Notes: generated by a model from the letters alone, not told the origin. 64,000 bases of DNA from 66-474 sp035695065 (GCA_035695065.1 DASSEW010000022.1:62001-126000); one strand, 5' to 3'. Positions 9,404 through 17,890 are shown, counted from the stretch's first letter. Numbers and translations are program-made.

Positions 9404-9745
9404 TTATCTGCGCTTGCGGTGCGGCAGCGGCGAATAGGAGCCTGCACGCCAGTAGCCGCGCGTGCGGTGCATCGCCTTGGTGTTGAGTTGCAGTCCGAGA
9501 TACCGGAATGCGCGGGGATCCTTCGCGCAGATCAGGCGCGCGATGCCGTACAGCACCAGTCCCGATCCGAGCGCGCCTACCTTCCACATCACGTTGGTCT
9601 GCAGCATGTTGGCAACGAGATAGGCGACGGCACTCCCGGACGTGATGAAAAGGAGTGCCTGGATCGGCAAGCCCAGCAGCACCGGCGGGCGTGCAAGGCC
9701 GCCGAACAGGGGATCGCTGCGCAGTCCGGAAGCCACGCTCAGCAT
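9404..9745 (-). CDS. virB3: VirB3-type T4SS inner-membrane protein
   Basis: 113 residues. Short bitopic/two-segment inner-membrane protein acting with VirB4 in pilus assembly. Two hydrophobic stretches (about residues 20-40 and 48-68) are preceded by the DPLFGGLARPPVLLGLP motif typical of VirB3 N-termini, and the C-terminus is basic. ATG 9745 overlaps the virB2 stop by seven bases. Longer open frames upstream run through virB2 and are not used. Confidence 0.92.
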   Translation of the reverse strand: MLSVASGLRSDPLFGGLARPPVLLGLPIQALLFITSGSAVAYLVANMLQTNVMWKVGALGSGLVLYGIARLICAKDPRAFRYLGLQLNTKAMHRTRGYWRAGSYSPLPHRKRR

Positions 9746-10089
9746 CCCCCGGCGCCGTACAGCGCCGTCACGACTTCGGTGGCGACGCCGGCCACGATCG
9801 CGCCGATCAGGACTTGCCCCACCGTGACCCAGGACATGCGCCCGAAGGCGGCCATGACGCCGGAGCCGAGTACCGCCACGACCAGGATGAAGAACACACC
9901 TTCTTTTATCCACGTCAGCGCGCTGTTGGCCTTGGTGCACAGATCCATGCCGCCGGCCGCCTGCGCAAGGGCAAGATGCGGCGAGAGCGCGCTGACTGTG
10001 ATGACGGCGAGGCAGGCGATCAATCGGATATAACCCGTGTTGCGGGCAAAAACGGAGCAGCAAGCAGCCAGGCGGGTTGACGCCATCAT
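9739..10089 (-). CDS. virB2: VirB2-type conjugative pilin precursor
   Basis: 116 residues. Long signal sequence ending around ALAQA (residue 44), then a mature chain of about 72 residues with two hydrophobic helices separated by a short basic loop (GRMSW). This is the VirB2/TrbC major pilin architecture. First structural gene of the operon; GGAG lies ahead of the start. ATG at 10086 is an equally possible start. Confidence 0.9.
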   Translation of the reverse strand: MMASTRLAACCSVFARNTGYIRLIACLAVITVSALSPHLALAQAAGGMDLCTKANSALTWIKEGVFFILVVAVLGSGVMAAFGRMSWVTVGQVLIGAIVAGVATEVVTALYGAGGC

Positions 10090-10124
10090 CGGTCGATCTC
10101 CAAAGGTGGGGGGTGCGGGTTAGA

Positions 10125-10457
10125 TCACTTTTGCTCACCGAGCAGGAGCGTCGGCGGCAAGGGTCCGTGCTGCTTGATGGTGTTGAGCAAGCGGTCGAGC
10201 GATTTGTATTGGCGGGGCTCCTTGGTTGCGGTTCCGATCAGGGTCATGAATTCGTCTTTCCAGACGGGCAACGCCTTGAGGCTGAAGCCCCGCTTGCTTT
10301 CATAGATGCACAACTGGCGGATCGCCTGGTTGGCGATCTGATCCGCCAACTCCGCCTCGAACATGGTTGGTTCAATGCGCGGCTGTTTGGGCAGGTAGAA
10401 CGTTCGACGCTTGAGTCCGTCCCTGGTCGATTTCGAGGGCTTGTCCGGATGTGGCAT
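10125..10457 (-). CDS. Hypothetical protein at head of T4SS operon
   Basis: 110 residues from ATG 10457, with AGGA eight bases upstream. Soluble, basic, no signal peptide; phrases such as KRRTFYLPKQPRIEPTMFEAELADQIAN and the helical middle look like a real protein. I do not recognise the family. It overlaps the preceding frame by 86 bases. If that frame is genuine to its end, the start here may instead be ATG 10364. Its position just before virB2 suggests a conjugation-related accessory role. Confidence 0.6.
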   Translation of the reverse strand: MPHPDKPSKSTRDGLKRRTFYLPKQPRIEPTMFEAELADQIANQAIRQLCIYESKRGFSLKALPVWKDEFMTLIGTATKEPRQYKSLDRLLNTIKQHGPLPPTLLLGEQK

Positions 10458-10824
10458 GGGGAAGGTCCTGATCGGCCGAACTCGGGCCGAGTCTAGTCCT
10501 CGTGTAAACGTTTTCCCTCTGCAATTCGTCACTCCCTGTTGCACTATGTTCTTGTCGTGTCCATGCAGCGGCGGCGTAAACATCCCAGCTCGGTGGCGGC
10601 GTCTGCACGGCGACGGTGGAGGTTGCCGTGCGGGAGGTGCCGGCTCCCTTGACCTGTCGCAGCAGCCACGCATCGATCACCTGGGTTGGTATGCCGAGTT
10701 TCACCATGGCGTTGGCTTCAGCGATTGCGGTGTCGACGTTCGTTGGTGGAGGTGCGGCGCTTGCCGGGGCGATGCCGAGGACAAGCGTCGCGAGACAGGG
10801 CATTGCATGGCGCAAGATGGACAT
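10372..10824 (-). CDS. Exported hypothetical protein, first gene of T4SS operon
   Basis: 150 residues from ATG 10824. A clear signal peptide (MSILRHAMPCLATLVLGIAPASA) opens the frame. The next about 50 residues (NVDTAIAEANAMVKLGIP, VIDAWLLRQVKG) look genuine. The last third is Gln/Thr/Ser-rich, unlike a folded domain, and overlaps the next gene in another frame, so an old frameshift or a wrong end is possible. It sits immediately behind the AT-rich control region and is probably the first gene of the transfer operon. No family recognised. Confidence 0.55.
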   Translation of the reverse strand: MSILRHAMPCLATLVLGIAPASAAPPPTNVDTAIAEANAMVKLGIPTQVIDAWLLRQVKGAGTSRTATSTVAVQTPPPSWDVYAAAAWTRQEHSATGSDELQRENVYTRTRLGPSSADQDLPHATSGQALEIDQGRTQASNVLPAQTAAH

Positions 10825-10846
10825 TGGTTTGCAGAATAATGATAAG

Positions 10847-10860
10847 TTTATGAACATAAA
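10847..10860. promoter_or_regulatory. Candidate operator palindrome before the T4SS operon
   Basis: TTTATGAACATAAA is a perfect 6-2-6 palindrome lying 23 bases upstream of the first transfer gene, within an AT-rich block (about 10,830-10,960) that contrasts with the GC-rich surroundings. Such sites commonly bind small dimeric regulators of transfer genes. A precise promoter could not be fixed; the block holds several weak -35/-10-like pairs on the minus strand. Confidence 0.5.
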
Positions 10861-10989
10861 GTTACTAAAAATACGTCGCTTATTGTTCGCAATTTGCAAA
10901 CACTACAGTCCGAAAATGCTTGTGTCAACGCCATTTTTGGTTATTTTGCTTATGGGTCTGAGCGGGCCTTCAGAGGACATTCAGTGGGC

Positions 10990-11654
10990 GCCGCTTTGCG
11001 GACGGCTGTCGTGAACCGAGCCGACGATGAAGTCTTCGTCTCGGCCCTGTGGGCTTCCATCCTCGCCTGAAAGGAGCGAGCGTGTCGTCGCGTGCTCCGC
11101 GTCAGGCGTCGAGCCACGGGGCAGGGCGCTGGTGCGTGTTGCCAGTGGCAACGCGCTTGTTTGTGCGTCGGTGGAATTGTGTGCGCGTGGCTTGTCGATG
11201 CGTCAGATCGATCCGGTCTTCCCCGCCAACGCGTGACTCACGGTTGACGCGCACAGCGTTTGGCCGGTGTTGCTTGTCGGTATGGACAGGGCGGCCTGGT
11301 GCGCCCATTGGGCTTCCAGTCCGCGCCTGCGCCGATAGTGGATTCTCGCCGTGCTGCGCGCGGCTGCGAATCCTACGGCGCGCGTGTGCGCGTCCACACG
11401 GGAACGCCGCTGCGCGGCTTTTCCCCCGCCGGCGAGACCGGCGGCTCCCCCTGTTGCCTACGCCGCCGCTTCCCGTGTCAAGGGACGCTCGCGGCCCGTG
11501 TCCTCGCTGCGCTGCGGGCCGCGCCAGCCGCTCGCTGCGCCCTGCGGGCGCTGCCCTTGACACTGCGGCAGCTCCGGCAGGGCCGGTGCCCGTCCGAAAG
11601 CTGACGCGACCCGCCGGGTCGCTTCGCTTCCGGCCAGACACGATAGGAGCAGCC
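10990..11654. other. Non-coding, hairpin-rich segment upstream of radC-like gene
   Basis: About 660 bases without a convincing gene. A frame is open through most of it on the plus strand, but the product is a run of Arg, Pro, Ala and Cys with no domain character. The segment holds a series of inverted repeats: 11134-11143/11147-11156 (loop AGT), 11426-11432/11438-11444 (loop CGAGA), and 11475-11484/11554-11563 enclosing a further pair 11490-11498/11515-11523. This may be a structured leader, a regulatory RNA or a transfer-origin region. Confidence 0.55.
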
Positions 11655-12320
11655 ATGCAATCGACGATCTTTCGCAGCACCCATTGCGTGCGAGACATTG
11701 CCACATCCGACCTGCCGCGTGATCGCTTGTTATCGCGCGGTGCAAGTGCACTTTCCAACACTGAACTGCTGGCGGTGCTGTTTGGCTGCGATCCCGAGCG
11801 AATCCGCGCAGATGTTTGCGCGGCGGGAGGTTTGGCCGGATACATGATTCGCCACGATGCAGCATTGCCGCTGGGACGGCAAGCGCGGGTGCGGGCGGCG
11901 CTGGAACTTGCACGGCGCGTGATGGGCGAAGAACTGGCAGGCCGTGAGGCGTTGACCAGCCCGCGCGACAGCGCGGCTTATCTAAAAGCGCGACTGGCCC
12001 ATCTGCCATACGAGGTGTTCGCTTGCCTGTTCCTCGACAACCGCCACCGCGTGCTGGCATTCGAGGAAATGTTTCGGGGAACCTTGGACGGTGCGAGCGT
12101 GCATCCGCGTGAAGTCGTGCGCGCGGCGCTGGAACACAATGCGGCGGCGGTGATCCTCGCCCACAACCACCCCAGCGGCGTCGCCGAACCTTCGGCTGCC
12201 GATCGCAACATTACCCGCCAGCTCCGCGACGCACTGCAGCTTGTCGGCGTGCGGGTGCTCGATCATCTGGTGGTTGGCGCCGGTGAGCCCACTTCGATGG
12301 CGGCGCGGGGGCTTATCTGA
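11655..12320 (+). CDS. RadC-family JAB/MPN-domain protein
   Basis: 221 residues from ATG 11655 (GGAG upstream at 11646-11649). N-terminal helix-hairpin-helix-like part (RDRLLSRGASALSNTELLAVLF), then a JAB1/MPN+ metal-binding domain with FEEMFRGTLDGASVHPRE, ILAHNHPSG and the Asp of SAADRN, the full putative metalloprotease signature. RadC-like proteins are common on mobile elements; despite the name a repair role is not established. Island copies are often accessory genes of unknown function. The frame is open further upstream, but that part is not protein-like. Confidence 0.88.
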   Translation: MQSTIFRSTHCVRDIATSDLPRDRLLSRGASALSNTELLAVLFGCDPERIRADVCAAGGLAGYMIRHDAALPLGRQARVRAALELARRVMGEELAGREALTSPRDSAAYLKARLAHLPYEVFACLFLDNRHRVLAFEEMFRGTLDGASVHPREVVRAALEHNAAAVILAHNHPSGVAEPSAADRNITRQLRDALQLVGVRVLDHLVVGAGEPTSMAARGLI

Positions 12321-12392
12321 TCGCCAACCCGTGCCGGCGCAGGGACGCGCTGGCACGCATAGGCGATCCGTGGCGAACTTGAGGCAACCGCG

Positions 12393-12704
12393 ATGCAACG
12401 TTTCAATGTGACCTACGATTACACACTTCCCGAAGACGCCGAATTTGGCGACTGCACCGAACGCGGGTTTGTCGATCAAGGCGTGACATTACACCGGGCC
12501 GTTAGCGCAGCACGCCACGTTGGCATGAACGGGGCGGAGTGTGTCGAGCCGAGCGACTCGCGCCACGATTGCGCGCGCTGGATCTCGATCGTTGGGCATC
12601 GTTTCCAAGACGGCGCCGGCGTCACCGCAAGCATCCATTTCCCGAACAACACGACGTCCGCGAGCCGCGCTCGCTTGGTGCGCGTTCTGTCCCGCGAACT
12701 CTAG
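12393..12704 (+). CDS. Conserved-looking small hypothetical protein
   Basis: 103 residues, soluble, acidic N-terminus (FNVTYDYTLPEDAEFGD), one central ECVEPSDSRHD phrase and a basic C-terminus. I recall similar small proteins next to radC genes in proteobacterial islands, but I cannot name a family or function. It starts 72 bases after the radC-like gene in the same orientation and could be co-transcribed. Confidence 0.65.
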   Translation: MQRFNVTYDYTLPEDAEFGDCTERGFVDQGVTLHRAVSAARHVGMNGAECVEPSDSRHDCARWISIVGHRFQDGAGVTASIHFPNNTTSASRARLVRVLSREL

Positions 12705-12895
12705 TGCAAAACGCCAGCCACATGTTCACCGTCGCCGCAAGAACTGGCCGGCTTCGCCAGCTTACTGTCCAGCCACGACAACTCTTTAACCACCACATTT
12801 GATTGCTCACAGATCGACAGGCCGTTGCCGGCCGAGCTGTGTGAAAGCGACTCCATTCTATAGACTTGGGAAGTCGAGCCGACGAGGCGGTTCCG

Positions 12896-12958
12896 ATGGC
12901 GCGTTTCGTGGAAGGAGGCGATCGTTCGCAGAGCGTGCTGTTTCCTGAGCGGCTACCT
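12896..12958 (+). pseudogene. N-terminal relic of an IS1182-family-like transposase
   Basis: From ATG 12896 the frame reads MARFVEGGDRSQSVLFPERL, which matches in pattern the conserved N-terminus of IS1182-type DDE transposases (MxRFVEGxDRxQxxLFPExL). The resemblance ends after about 20 codons, just before the 3' end of the DMT permease gene, so the rest of the element has been deleted. The 190 bases before it (12705-12895) may include the left end of the element; no other gene is seen there. Assignment is from memory of the family pattern. Confidence 0.6.
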
Positions 12959-12965
12959 ACGCGCT

Positions 12966-14027
12966 TCAATGGTGGCTGTGTTGATGGTGGATGTCCGGAA
13001 AATGAGGATGACTGTGCGTCAGCGGCTTATGGGTATGCGGGTGCGTATGGGGCTCGCGACCGTCCCAGTCGAAATCGTGCTCATGTTGGTGATGCGCATC
13101 GTGTACGTGGCGATGGGTGTGTGCGATCACTTCATGGGTGTGCAGGTGCTCGTGGCGTTCGGTCAGGTGCAACCAGACGCCGGCTCCCATCAGGATCGCC
13201 GCCAGCCAGAACATCAGCGACGCGTGATCCCCGAACGCAAGTATCGCGATCGCTGCACCCATGAATGGCGCAGTCGAAAAATACGTTCCGGTTCGCGCGC
13301 TGCCCAGTCCGCGCAAAGCGAGGACGAACAGCACCAGACTCACGCCGTAGCCGAGTAATCCGATCACCATCGCTTCGCCGATGGCCAGACCCGTAGTGAT
13401 GTGCGCGCCGAGTGACAATGCGATCCCCGTATTCACGGCGCCGGCAACCGTTCCCTTGAGGCAAGCCAGAAACAATGCGTCCGTGGCCGACACCTTGCGG
13501 GTGAAATTGTTGTCCAGCGCCCAGCACAGACACGCGCCTGCAATCAGCAAGGTGCCCCAGCCGAGGCCCGCGCGTGGAGTAGAACCGGGCCAAGCCAGCA
13601 ACACCGCCCCGGCGACAATCAGCACCATGCCCAGTACCACGCGGCGCCCCGCGTTTTCGCGAAAGACGATCCACGCCAGCAACGCGGTCAGAACAGCTTC
13701 CAGATTGAGCAACAGCGAGGCCGTCGCAGCGGTCGCCTTAGTGAGCCCCAGCATCAGCGCCAGCGGACCGAGAACACCGCCGAAACCGATCGCGAGTAGC
13801 AGCCAAAACCATTCGCGTCCAGACATCGACGGCGTGCGCCACCCGCAGTCGCGTACCAGCCTGATCAATCCGAGGCCGATACCGCTTCCGAGGTAAAGCA
13901 GGCCGGCCAACAGGATTGGCGACAGATCGCGCAGCAGTTGTTTTGCGAGCGGCGTACTCGCGCCGAACAGCACTGCTGCGAGCAACGCCGCTGCGATAGC
14001 CGGTGAGTATCGCTTCGTCAGGTTCAT
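12966..14027 (-). CDS. EamA/DMT-family permease with histidine-rich tail
   Basis: 353 residues. About ten hydrophobic segments in two EamA halves (residues about 8-145 and 150-290) mark a drug/metabolite transporter-type permease. The last 62 residues contain 24 histidines (HEHLHTHEV ... HHQHSHH), a cytoplasmic-side metal-binding tail. Such His-tailed EamA proteins occur beside metal-resistance genes, and a role in metal (for example Ni/Co/Zn) export or sensing is an inference. Divergent from copL across 181 bases. The 3' end abuts a transposase relic. Confidence 0.85.
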   Translation of the reverse strand: MNLTKRYSPAIAAALLAAVLFGASTPLAKQLLRDLSPILLAGLLYLGSGIGLGLIRLVRDCGWRTPSMSGREWFWLLLAIGFGGVLGPLALMLGLTKATAATASLLLNLEAVLTALLAWIVFRENAGRRVVLGMVLIVAGAVLLAWPGSTPRAGLGWGTLLIAGACLCWALDNNFTRKVSATDALFLACLKGTVAGAVNTGIALSLGAHITTGLAIGEAMVIGLLGYGVSLVLFVLALRGLGSARTGTYFSTAPFMGAAIAILAFGDHASLMFWLAAILMGAGVWLHLTERHEHLHTHEVIAHTHRHVHDAHHQHEHDFDWDGREPHTHPHTHKPLTHSHPHFPDIHHQHSHH

Positions 14028-14173
14028 GCTCCAATCCTCTCAAAGGTTGGAGGGCCGCAAAAGTCGGAGCGGTTCAGGTGAGATCGTTCGGAATCAGGCC
14101 GCTTCGAGGTGAGCGGCATTCGGACTCGCCTTCAGCAGGCAGCGGGTGGCCTACTGTAAACCTGCCTCCAGAG

Positions 14174-14202
14174 TTGCACCGTGACGCGGCGGCGACTATG
14201 TT
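14174..14202 (+). promoter_or_regulatory. Candidate promoter of the copL-copA-copB operon
   Basis: TTGCAC (14174-14179), 17-base spacer, TATGTT (14197-14202). Transcription would start at about 14209, which is the A of the copL ATG, so the mRNA would be leaderless or nearly so. No Shine-Dalgarno sequence is visible before this ATG, which fits. Confidence 0.5.
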
Positions 14203-14208
14203 GATGGC

Positions 14209-14628
14209 ATGCGCCGCCCGTTCCATCCGCGTTCCCGCAGCTTCCGAGCCGTGCTCGGCATGGCGCTGCTGGCATGGACGCTGCTCGCGTCGGGTGCACT
14301 AGCCGGGCCACTGCGCATGGCCGATGCGATGGGCGTGAACGCGGCGATGCAGGCGGCGCAACCGCAGTCGACCACGGTGCATTGCGACGGCATGGCAATA
14401 GTGCCGGGCTCCCACACGTCGACTCCCACGCCGATGCCACCGGCTGGCAATGGCCATGGTTGTTGCCATAACGGCGGTTGCTATTGCGCATCTGTGTGCA
14501 GCGGCATCGTCGGTGTGCCGTATCTGGGCCTGGAGATGCAGCCGATACACGGTACTGTGTTTTCCTTGATCTACTCCCAGCCGGTGCGGGCACTTTCCGC
14601 GCCACCCTTGCGACCACCGATCGCCTGA
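14209..14628 (+). CDS. copL: CopL-family metal-binding regulatory protein
   Basis: 139 residues: basic N-terminus, hydrophobic signal segment (AVLGMALLAWTLLASGALA), then a Met/His-containing middle and a Cys cluster (GHGCCHNGGCYCASVC, about residues 85-100), ending SAPPLRPPIA. Size, Cys cluster and place before copA match CopL of xanthomonads, reported to be needed for copper-induced expression of copAB. The mechanism is unclear. The same C-terminal motif recurs in the czcI-like protein at 37,608, suggesting that the two are paralogues. Confidence 0.85.
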   Translation: MRRPFHPRSRSFRAVLGMALLAWTLLASGALAGPLRMADAMGVNAAMQAAQPQSTTVHCDGMAIVPGSHTSTPTPMPPAGNGHGCCHNGGCYCASVCSGIVGVPYLGLEMQPIHGTVFSLIYSQPVRALSAPPLRPPIA

Positions 14629-14742
14629 CTCCCGATCGCGGCGCCCAGCGCCGCTTGTCTGCATTTGCCCGTGAGCCTGACTCGCGGCAGATGCTCATCT
14701 TGATCGTATTCAGCGTGTAACCGCGCTGTTCGGGAGCTCAAC

Positions 14743-16587
14743 ATGGAAGACCGCAAACCATTTCCGGGCTTAGCGTTGCCCGGGTTTTCGCGCCGCCGCT
14801 TCGTGCAAGGGCTAGCGCTCGGCGGCGTCGCCGCAACTTTGGGCGCGTGGCCCAAATTGTCTTGGGCCTCGACCGGGCCAGAGCAACAAAACGTCCTGTC
14901 CGGCACCGAGTTCAATCTGGAGATCGCGGACATGCCGGTCAACTTCACCGGCCATCCCGCGGTCGCGCACGCCATCAAAGGCCAGTTGCCCGGCCCGATC
15001 CTGCGGTGGAAAGAAGGCACCACGGTCACGCTGCGCGTCACCAACCGGCTGCCGGTGCAAAGCTCGATCCATTGGCACGGCATCGTGTTGCCGGCGGACA
15101 TGGATGGTGTGCCGGGCATCAGTTTTCCCGGCATCGCGCCGGGCGAAACTTTCGTCTACCGCTTTCCCGTGAAGCAGAGCGGCACCTACTGGTACCACTC
15201 GCACTCGCATTTCCAGGAACAGAACGGTCCGTACGGACCACTGGTGATCGAACCCGCTGGGCCCGAACGCAATCCGGCCGACCGCGATTACGTGGTGATG
15301 CTCAACGATTGGACCGATCTCGATCCGGCGCGGATCTTCGCGATCCTGAAAAAGCAGGGCGACTACTTCAACTTCAACCAACTCACGCTGCCGGATTTCC
15401 TGCGCGACACCTCGATGCTCGGCCTTCGCGGCGCGCTGCAGGCGCGCGCAATGTGGAACAAGATGCGCATGAACCCGCGCGATGCGATCGACGTCAGCGG
15501 CTTCACCTATACGTATCTCATGAACGGCAACACGCCTGCCGGCAACTGGACGGGCCTGTTCAAGCCGGGCGAACGGGTGCGCTTGCGCTTCATCAACGGC
15601 TCGGCCAACAGCTACTTCGATGTGCGCATACCCGGCTTGAAGATGAGCGTGATCTCGGCGGATGGCCAGGACGTGCATCCGGTGAACGTCGACGAATTTC
15701 GAATTGGCGTGGCTGAAACCTACGACGTGATCGTGCAACCGCAGGAAGACCGCGCCTACACCATCTTCGCGCAATCCATCGATCGCAGCGGCTACGCGCG
15801 CGGCACCCTGGCCACACGCCCCGGCATGGAAGCCGAAGTGCCGATCATGGATGCGGTGCCCACGCTGACGATGGTGGACATGATGGGCGCTATGGCGCAG
15901 GGCCACGGTACGTCGGGCAATGGCATGTCTGGCATGCCGGGCATGTCCGATATGCCAAATACGAAACACGGCGCGATGCCCGGCATGGACATGTCCTCAA
16001 CGCAAAGCACGCAACATGGCGGGATGAGCATGTCCGGCATGAGCCTTGCCCCCGCCGGCATCAAGAAGGCACACCACGCGCGCACCGAGTACGGCAATCC
16101 CGGCGTGGACATGCACGTGAACATGCCGCGCACCAATCTCGACGACCCCGGCGTCGGCCTGCGCGACAACGGCCGGCGCGTATTGACCTACGCCGATCTG
16201 CATTCGGTTGAGGGTCCGAGCGATCCACGCGAGCCGGACCGCGAGATCGAACTGCACCTGACCGGCAGCATGGAGCGGTTCGTGTGGTCGTTCGACGGCG
16301 TGGTCTTCTCCGATGCCAAACCGGTCCATTTCAGGCTCAACGAGCGGCTGCGCATCGTGCTGTGCAACGACACCATGATGAACCATCCGATTCACCTGCA
16401 CGGCATCTTCAGTGACCTGGAGAACCCTCAGCAACAAGTGATCGCGCGCAAGCACACCATCAACGTGCAGCCGGCGCAACGCGTGACCTATGCGGTCACC
16501 GCAGACAACCCCGGCCGCTGGGCCTATCACTGCCATCTGCTCTACCACATGGAAGCGGGCATGTTCCGCGAGGTGGTGACGGCATGA
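14743..16587 (+). CDS. copA: CopA-type periplasmic multicopper oxidase
   Basis: 614 residues, usual length. A Tat signal (SRRRFVQG) targets the folded enzyme to the periplasm, where CopA oxidises and binds copper. All copper-ligand motifs are present: HWHG (110-113), HSHSH (from 152), HPIHLHG (from 548) and HCHLLYHMEAGM (from 596). A Met/His-rich insertion at about residues 390-440 (MSGMPGMSDMP, MPGMDMSS, GGMSMSGMS) is the expected copper-binding loop. Follows copL by 114 bases; stop overlaps copB (ATGA). Confidence 0.96.
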   Translation: MEDRKPFPGLALPGFSRRRFVQGLALGGVAATLGAWPKLSWASTGPEQQNVLSGTEFNLEIADMPVNFTGHPAVAHAIKGQLPGPILRWKEGTTVTLRVTNRLPVQSSIHWHGIVLPADMDGVPGISFPGIAPGETFVYRFPVKQSGTYWYHSHSHFQEQNGPYGPLVIEPAGPERNPADRDYVVMLNDWTDLDPARIFAILKKQGDYFNFNQLTLPDFLRDTSMLGLRGALQARAMWNKMRMNPRDAIDVSGFTYTYLMNGNTPAGNWTGLFKPGERVRLRFINGSANSYFDVRIPGLKMSVISADGQDVHPVNVDEFRIGVAETYDVIVQPQEDRAYTIFAQSIDRSGYARGTLATRPGMEAEVPIMDAVPTLTMVDMMGAMAQGHGTSGNGMSGMPGMSDMPNTKHGAMPGMDMSSTQSTQHGGMSMSGMSLAPAGIKKAHHARTEYGNPGVDMHVNMPRTNLDDPGVGLRDNGRRVLTYADLHSVEGPSDPREPDREIELHLTGSMERFVWSFDGVVFSDAKPVHFRLNERLRIVLCNDTMMNHPIHLHGIFSDLENPQQQVIARKHTINVQPAQRVTYAVTADNPGRWAYHCHLLYHMEAGMFREVVTA

Positions 16588-17876
16588 ACGTGAATATTTC
16601 TCCAAGCAAAACCTTGCGTGTTGCAGCAATCGCTCTTGGCTTGATGCTGGCACTGCCGGCCATGGCGCAGCAGGACGATATGCAAGGCATGCAGATGTCG
16701 CCGCCTGCGACATCCTCATCGACGCCCGCACCTGCCTCATCGTCCGGGCAGTCCATGCAAGGCATGGACATGTCCTCGATGCCGAGCATGCCGATGCCTG
16801 CACCTTCGGCCAAATCGAACAAGCCGAAGCACGAGCACGCCGCCGCACCCGCCCCGGCAAGTTCCACGCATGCGATGCAAGGAATGGGCACGTCGTCCAT
16901 GCATGGCATGCCGATGTCGCCGCCTGCAAAACCGTCCACGGCGCCGGCATCGGGCTCTTCATCCGCACCATCCATGCAAGGCATGCCGATGCACGGCACG
17001 CAGCCGATGCCGCAGCAATCCTCAAAACCGGTGGAACTGCAGCATCTTCACTTCGGCAACATGATCGGTACGCGGCCCAAGCCCGGCGGATTGGCCGAGG
17101 GCATGCAAGGGATGGCAATGCCGTCCATGCAGGGCATGGACATGTCCGCAATGCAGGGTGGCAAGGCGCCCCCGGATGCGCGCAGCCCGGATTATTCGGA
17201 CGGCTACCGCTACACCGACATGCCCGGCATGGCGATGTCCGATCACTCCAGGCAAGGCATGCTGCTGATCGACCAGCTCGAATACGCGCATGACAACCAC
17301 GGCAACAACTCCACGTTCATTGACGGCCAATTCTGGTACGGCGAGGACTTCAACAAGCTGTGGCTGAAGTTCGAGGGCGAACAAGCCCGCGGCAAGCTCG
17401 AAGATCTGCGCACCGAGGCGCTGTGGTATCACGCCACCAGCGCTTATTGGGGCACGCAACTTGGCGTGCGCGAAGATTTCGGCGAAGGACCGAACCGCAC
17501 CTGGGCAGCATTTGGCGTCGAGGGTCTGGCGCCGTACTGGTTCGAAACCGAAGCCACGTTGTATGTGGGCCAGAACGGCCGTACCGCGGCGCGAGTGCAG
17601 TTCGAATACGAGGAACTGATCACCCAGCGCCTCGTGCTGCAACCCAAGTTCGAGGTGAACCTGTACGGCAAGGATGATCCGCAGCGCGGCATCGGCTCCG
17701 GCTTGTCGGACGCCGAACTGGGCCTGCGTCTTCGCTATGAAATCCGACGCGAATTCGCGCCCTACATCGGGGTGGTCTGGCGGCAACGCTTCGGGCGTAC
17801 GGCCGACCTCTATCGCGCACAAAACGAACCCGGCGGCGATCTGCAATTCGTCGCCGGCATCCACTTCTGGTTCTGA
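16584..17876 (+). CDS. copB: CopB outer-membrane copper resistance protein
   Basis: 430 residues with a signal peptide (to about AMA-QQ). The N-terminal third (25-200) is low-complexity Met/Ser/Pro/Ala with repeated MQGM, MPMP and SSMQGM units, a probable periplasmic copper-binding region. The C-terminal about 220 residues form the CopB domain (GMLLIDQLEYAHD, WYGEDFNKLWLKFEGE, ending GGDLQFVAGIHFWF), a beta-barrel with terminal aromatic residue. Works with CopA to sequester copper. Overlaps copA by four bases. Confidence 0.95.
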   Translation: MNVNISPSKTLRVAAIALGLMLALPAMAQQDDMQGMQMSPPATSSSTPAPASSSGQSMQGMDMSSMPSMPMPAPSAKSNKPKHEHAAAPAPASSTHAMQGMGTSSMHGMPMSPPAKPSTAPASGSSSAPSMQGMPMHGTQPMPQQSSKPVELQHLHFGNMIGTRPKPGGLAEGMQGMAMPSMQGMDMSAMQGGKAPPDARSPDYSDGYRYTDMPGMAMSDHSRQGMLLIDQLEYAHDNHGNNSTFIDGQFWYGEDFNKLWLKFEGEQARGKLEDLRTEALWYHATSAYWGTQLGVREDFGEGPNRTWAAFGVEGLAPYWFETEATLYVGQNGRTAARVQFEYEELITQRLVLQPKFEVNLYGKDDPQRGIGSGLSDAELGLRLRYEIRREFAPYIGVVWRQRFGRTADLYRAQNEPGGDLQFVAGIHFWF

Positions 17877-17890
17877 AGGAAACCAATCCC

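Noticed and set aside
11049..11654. N-terminal extension of the radC-like gene
   Set aside because: Open frame, but composition (Arg, Pro, Cys runs) is not protein-like, and a good start with GGAG exists at 11655.
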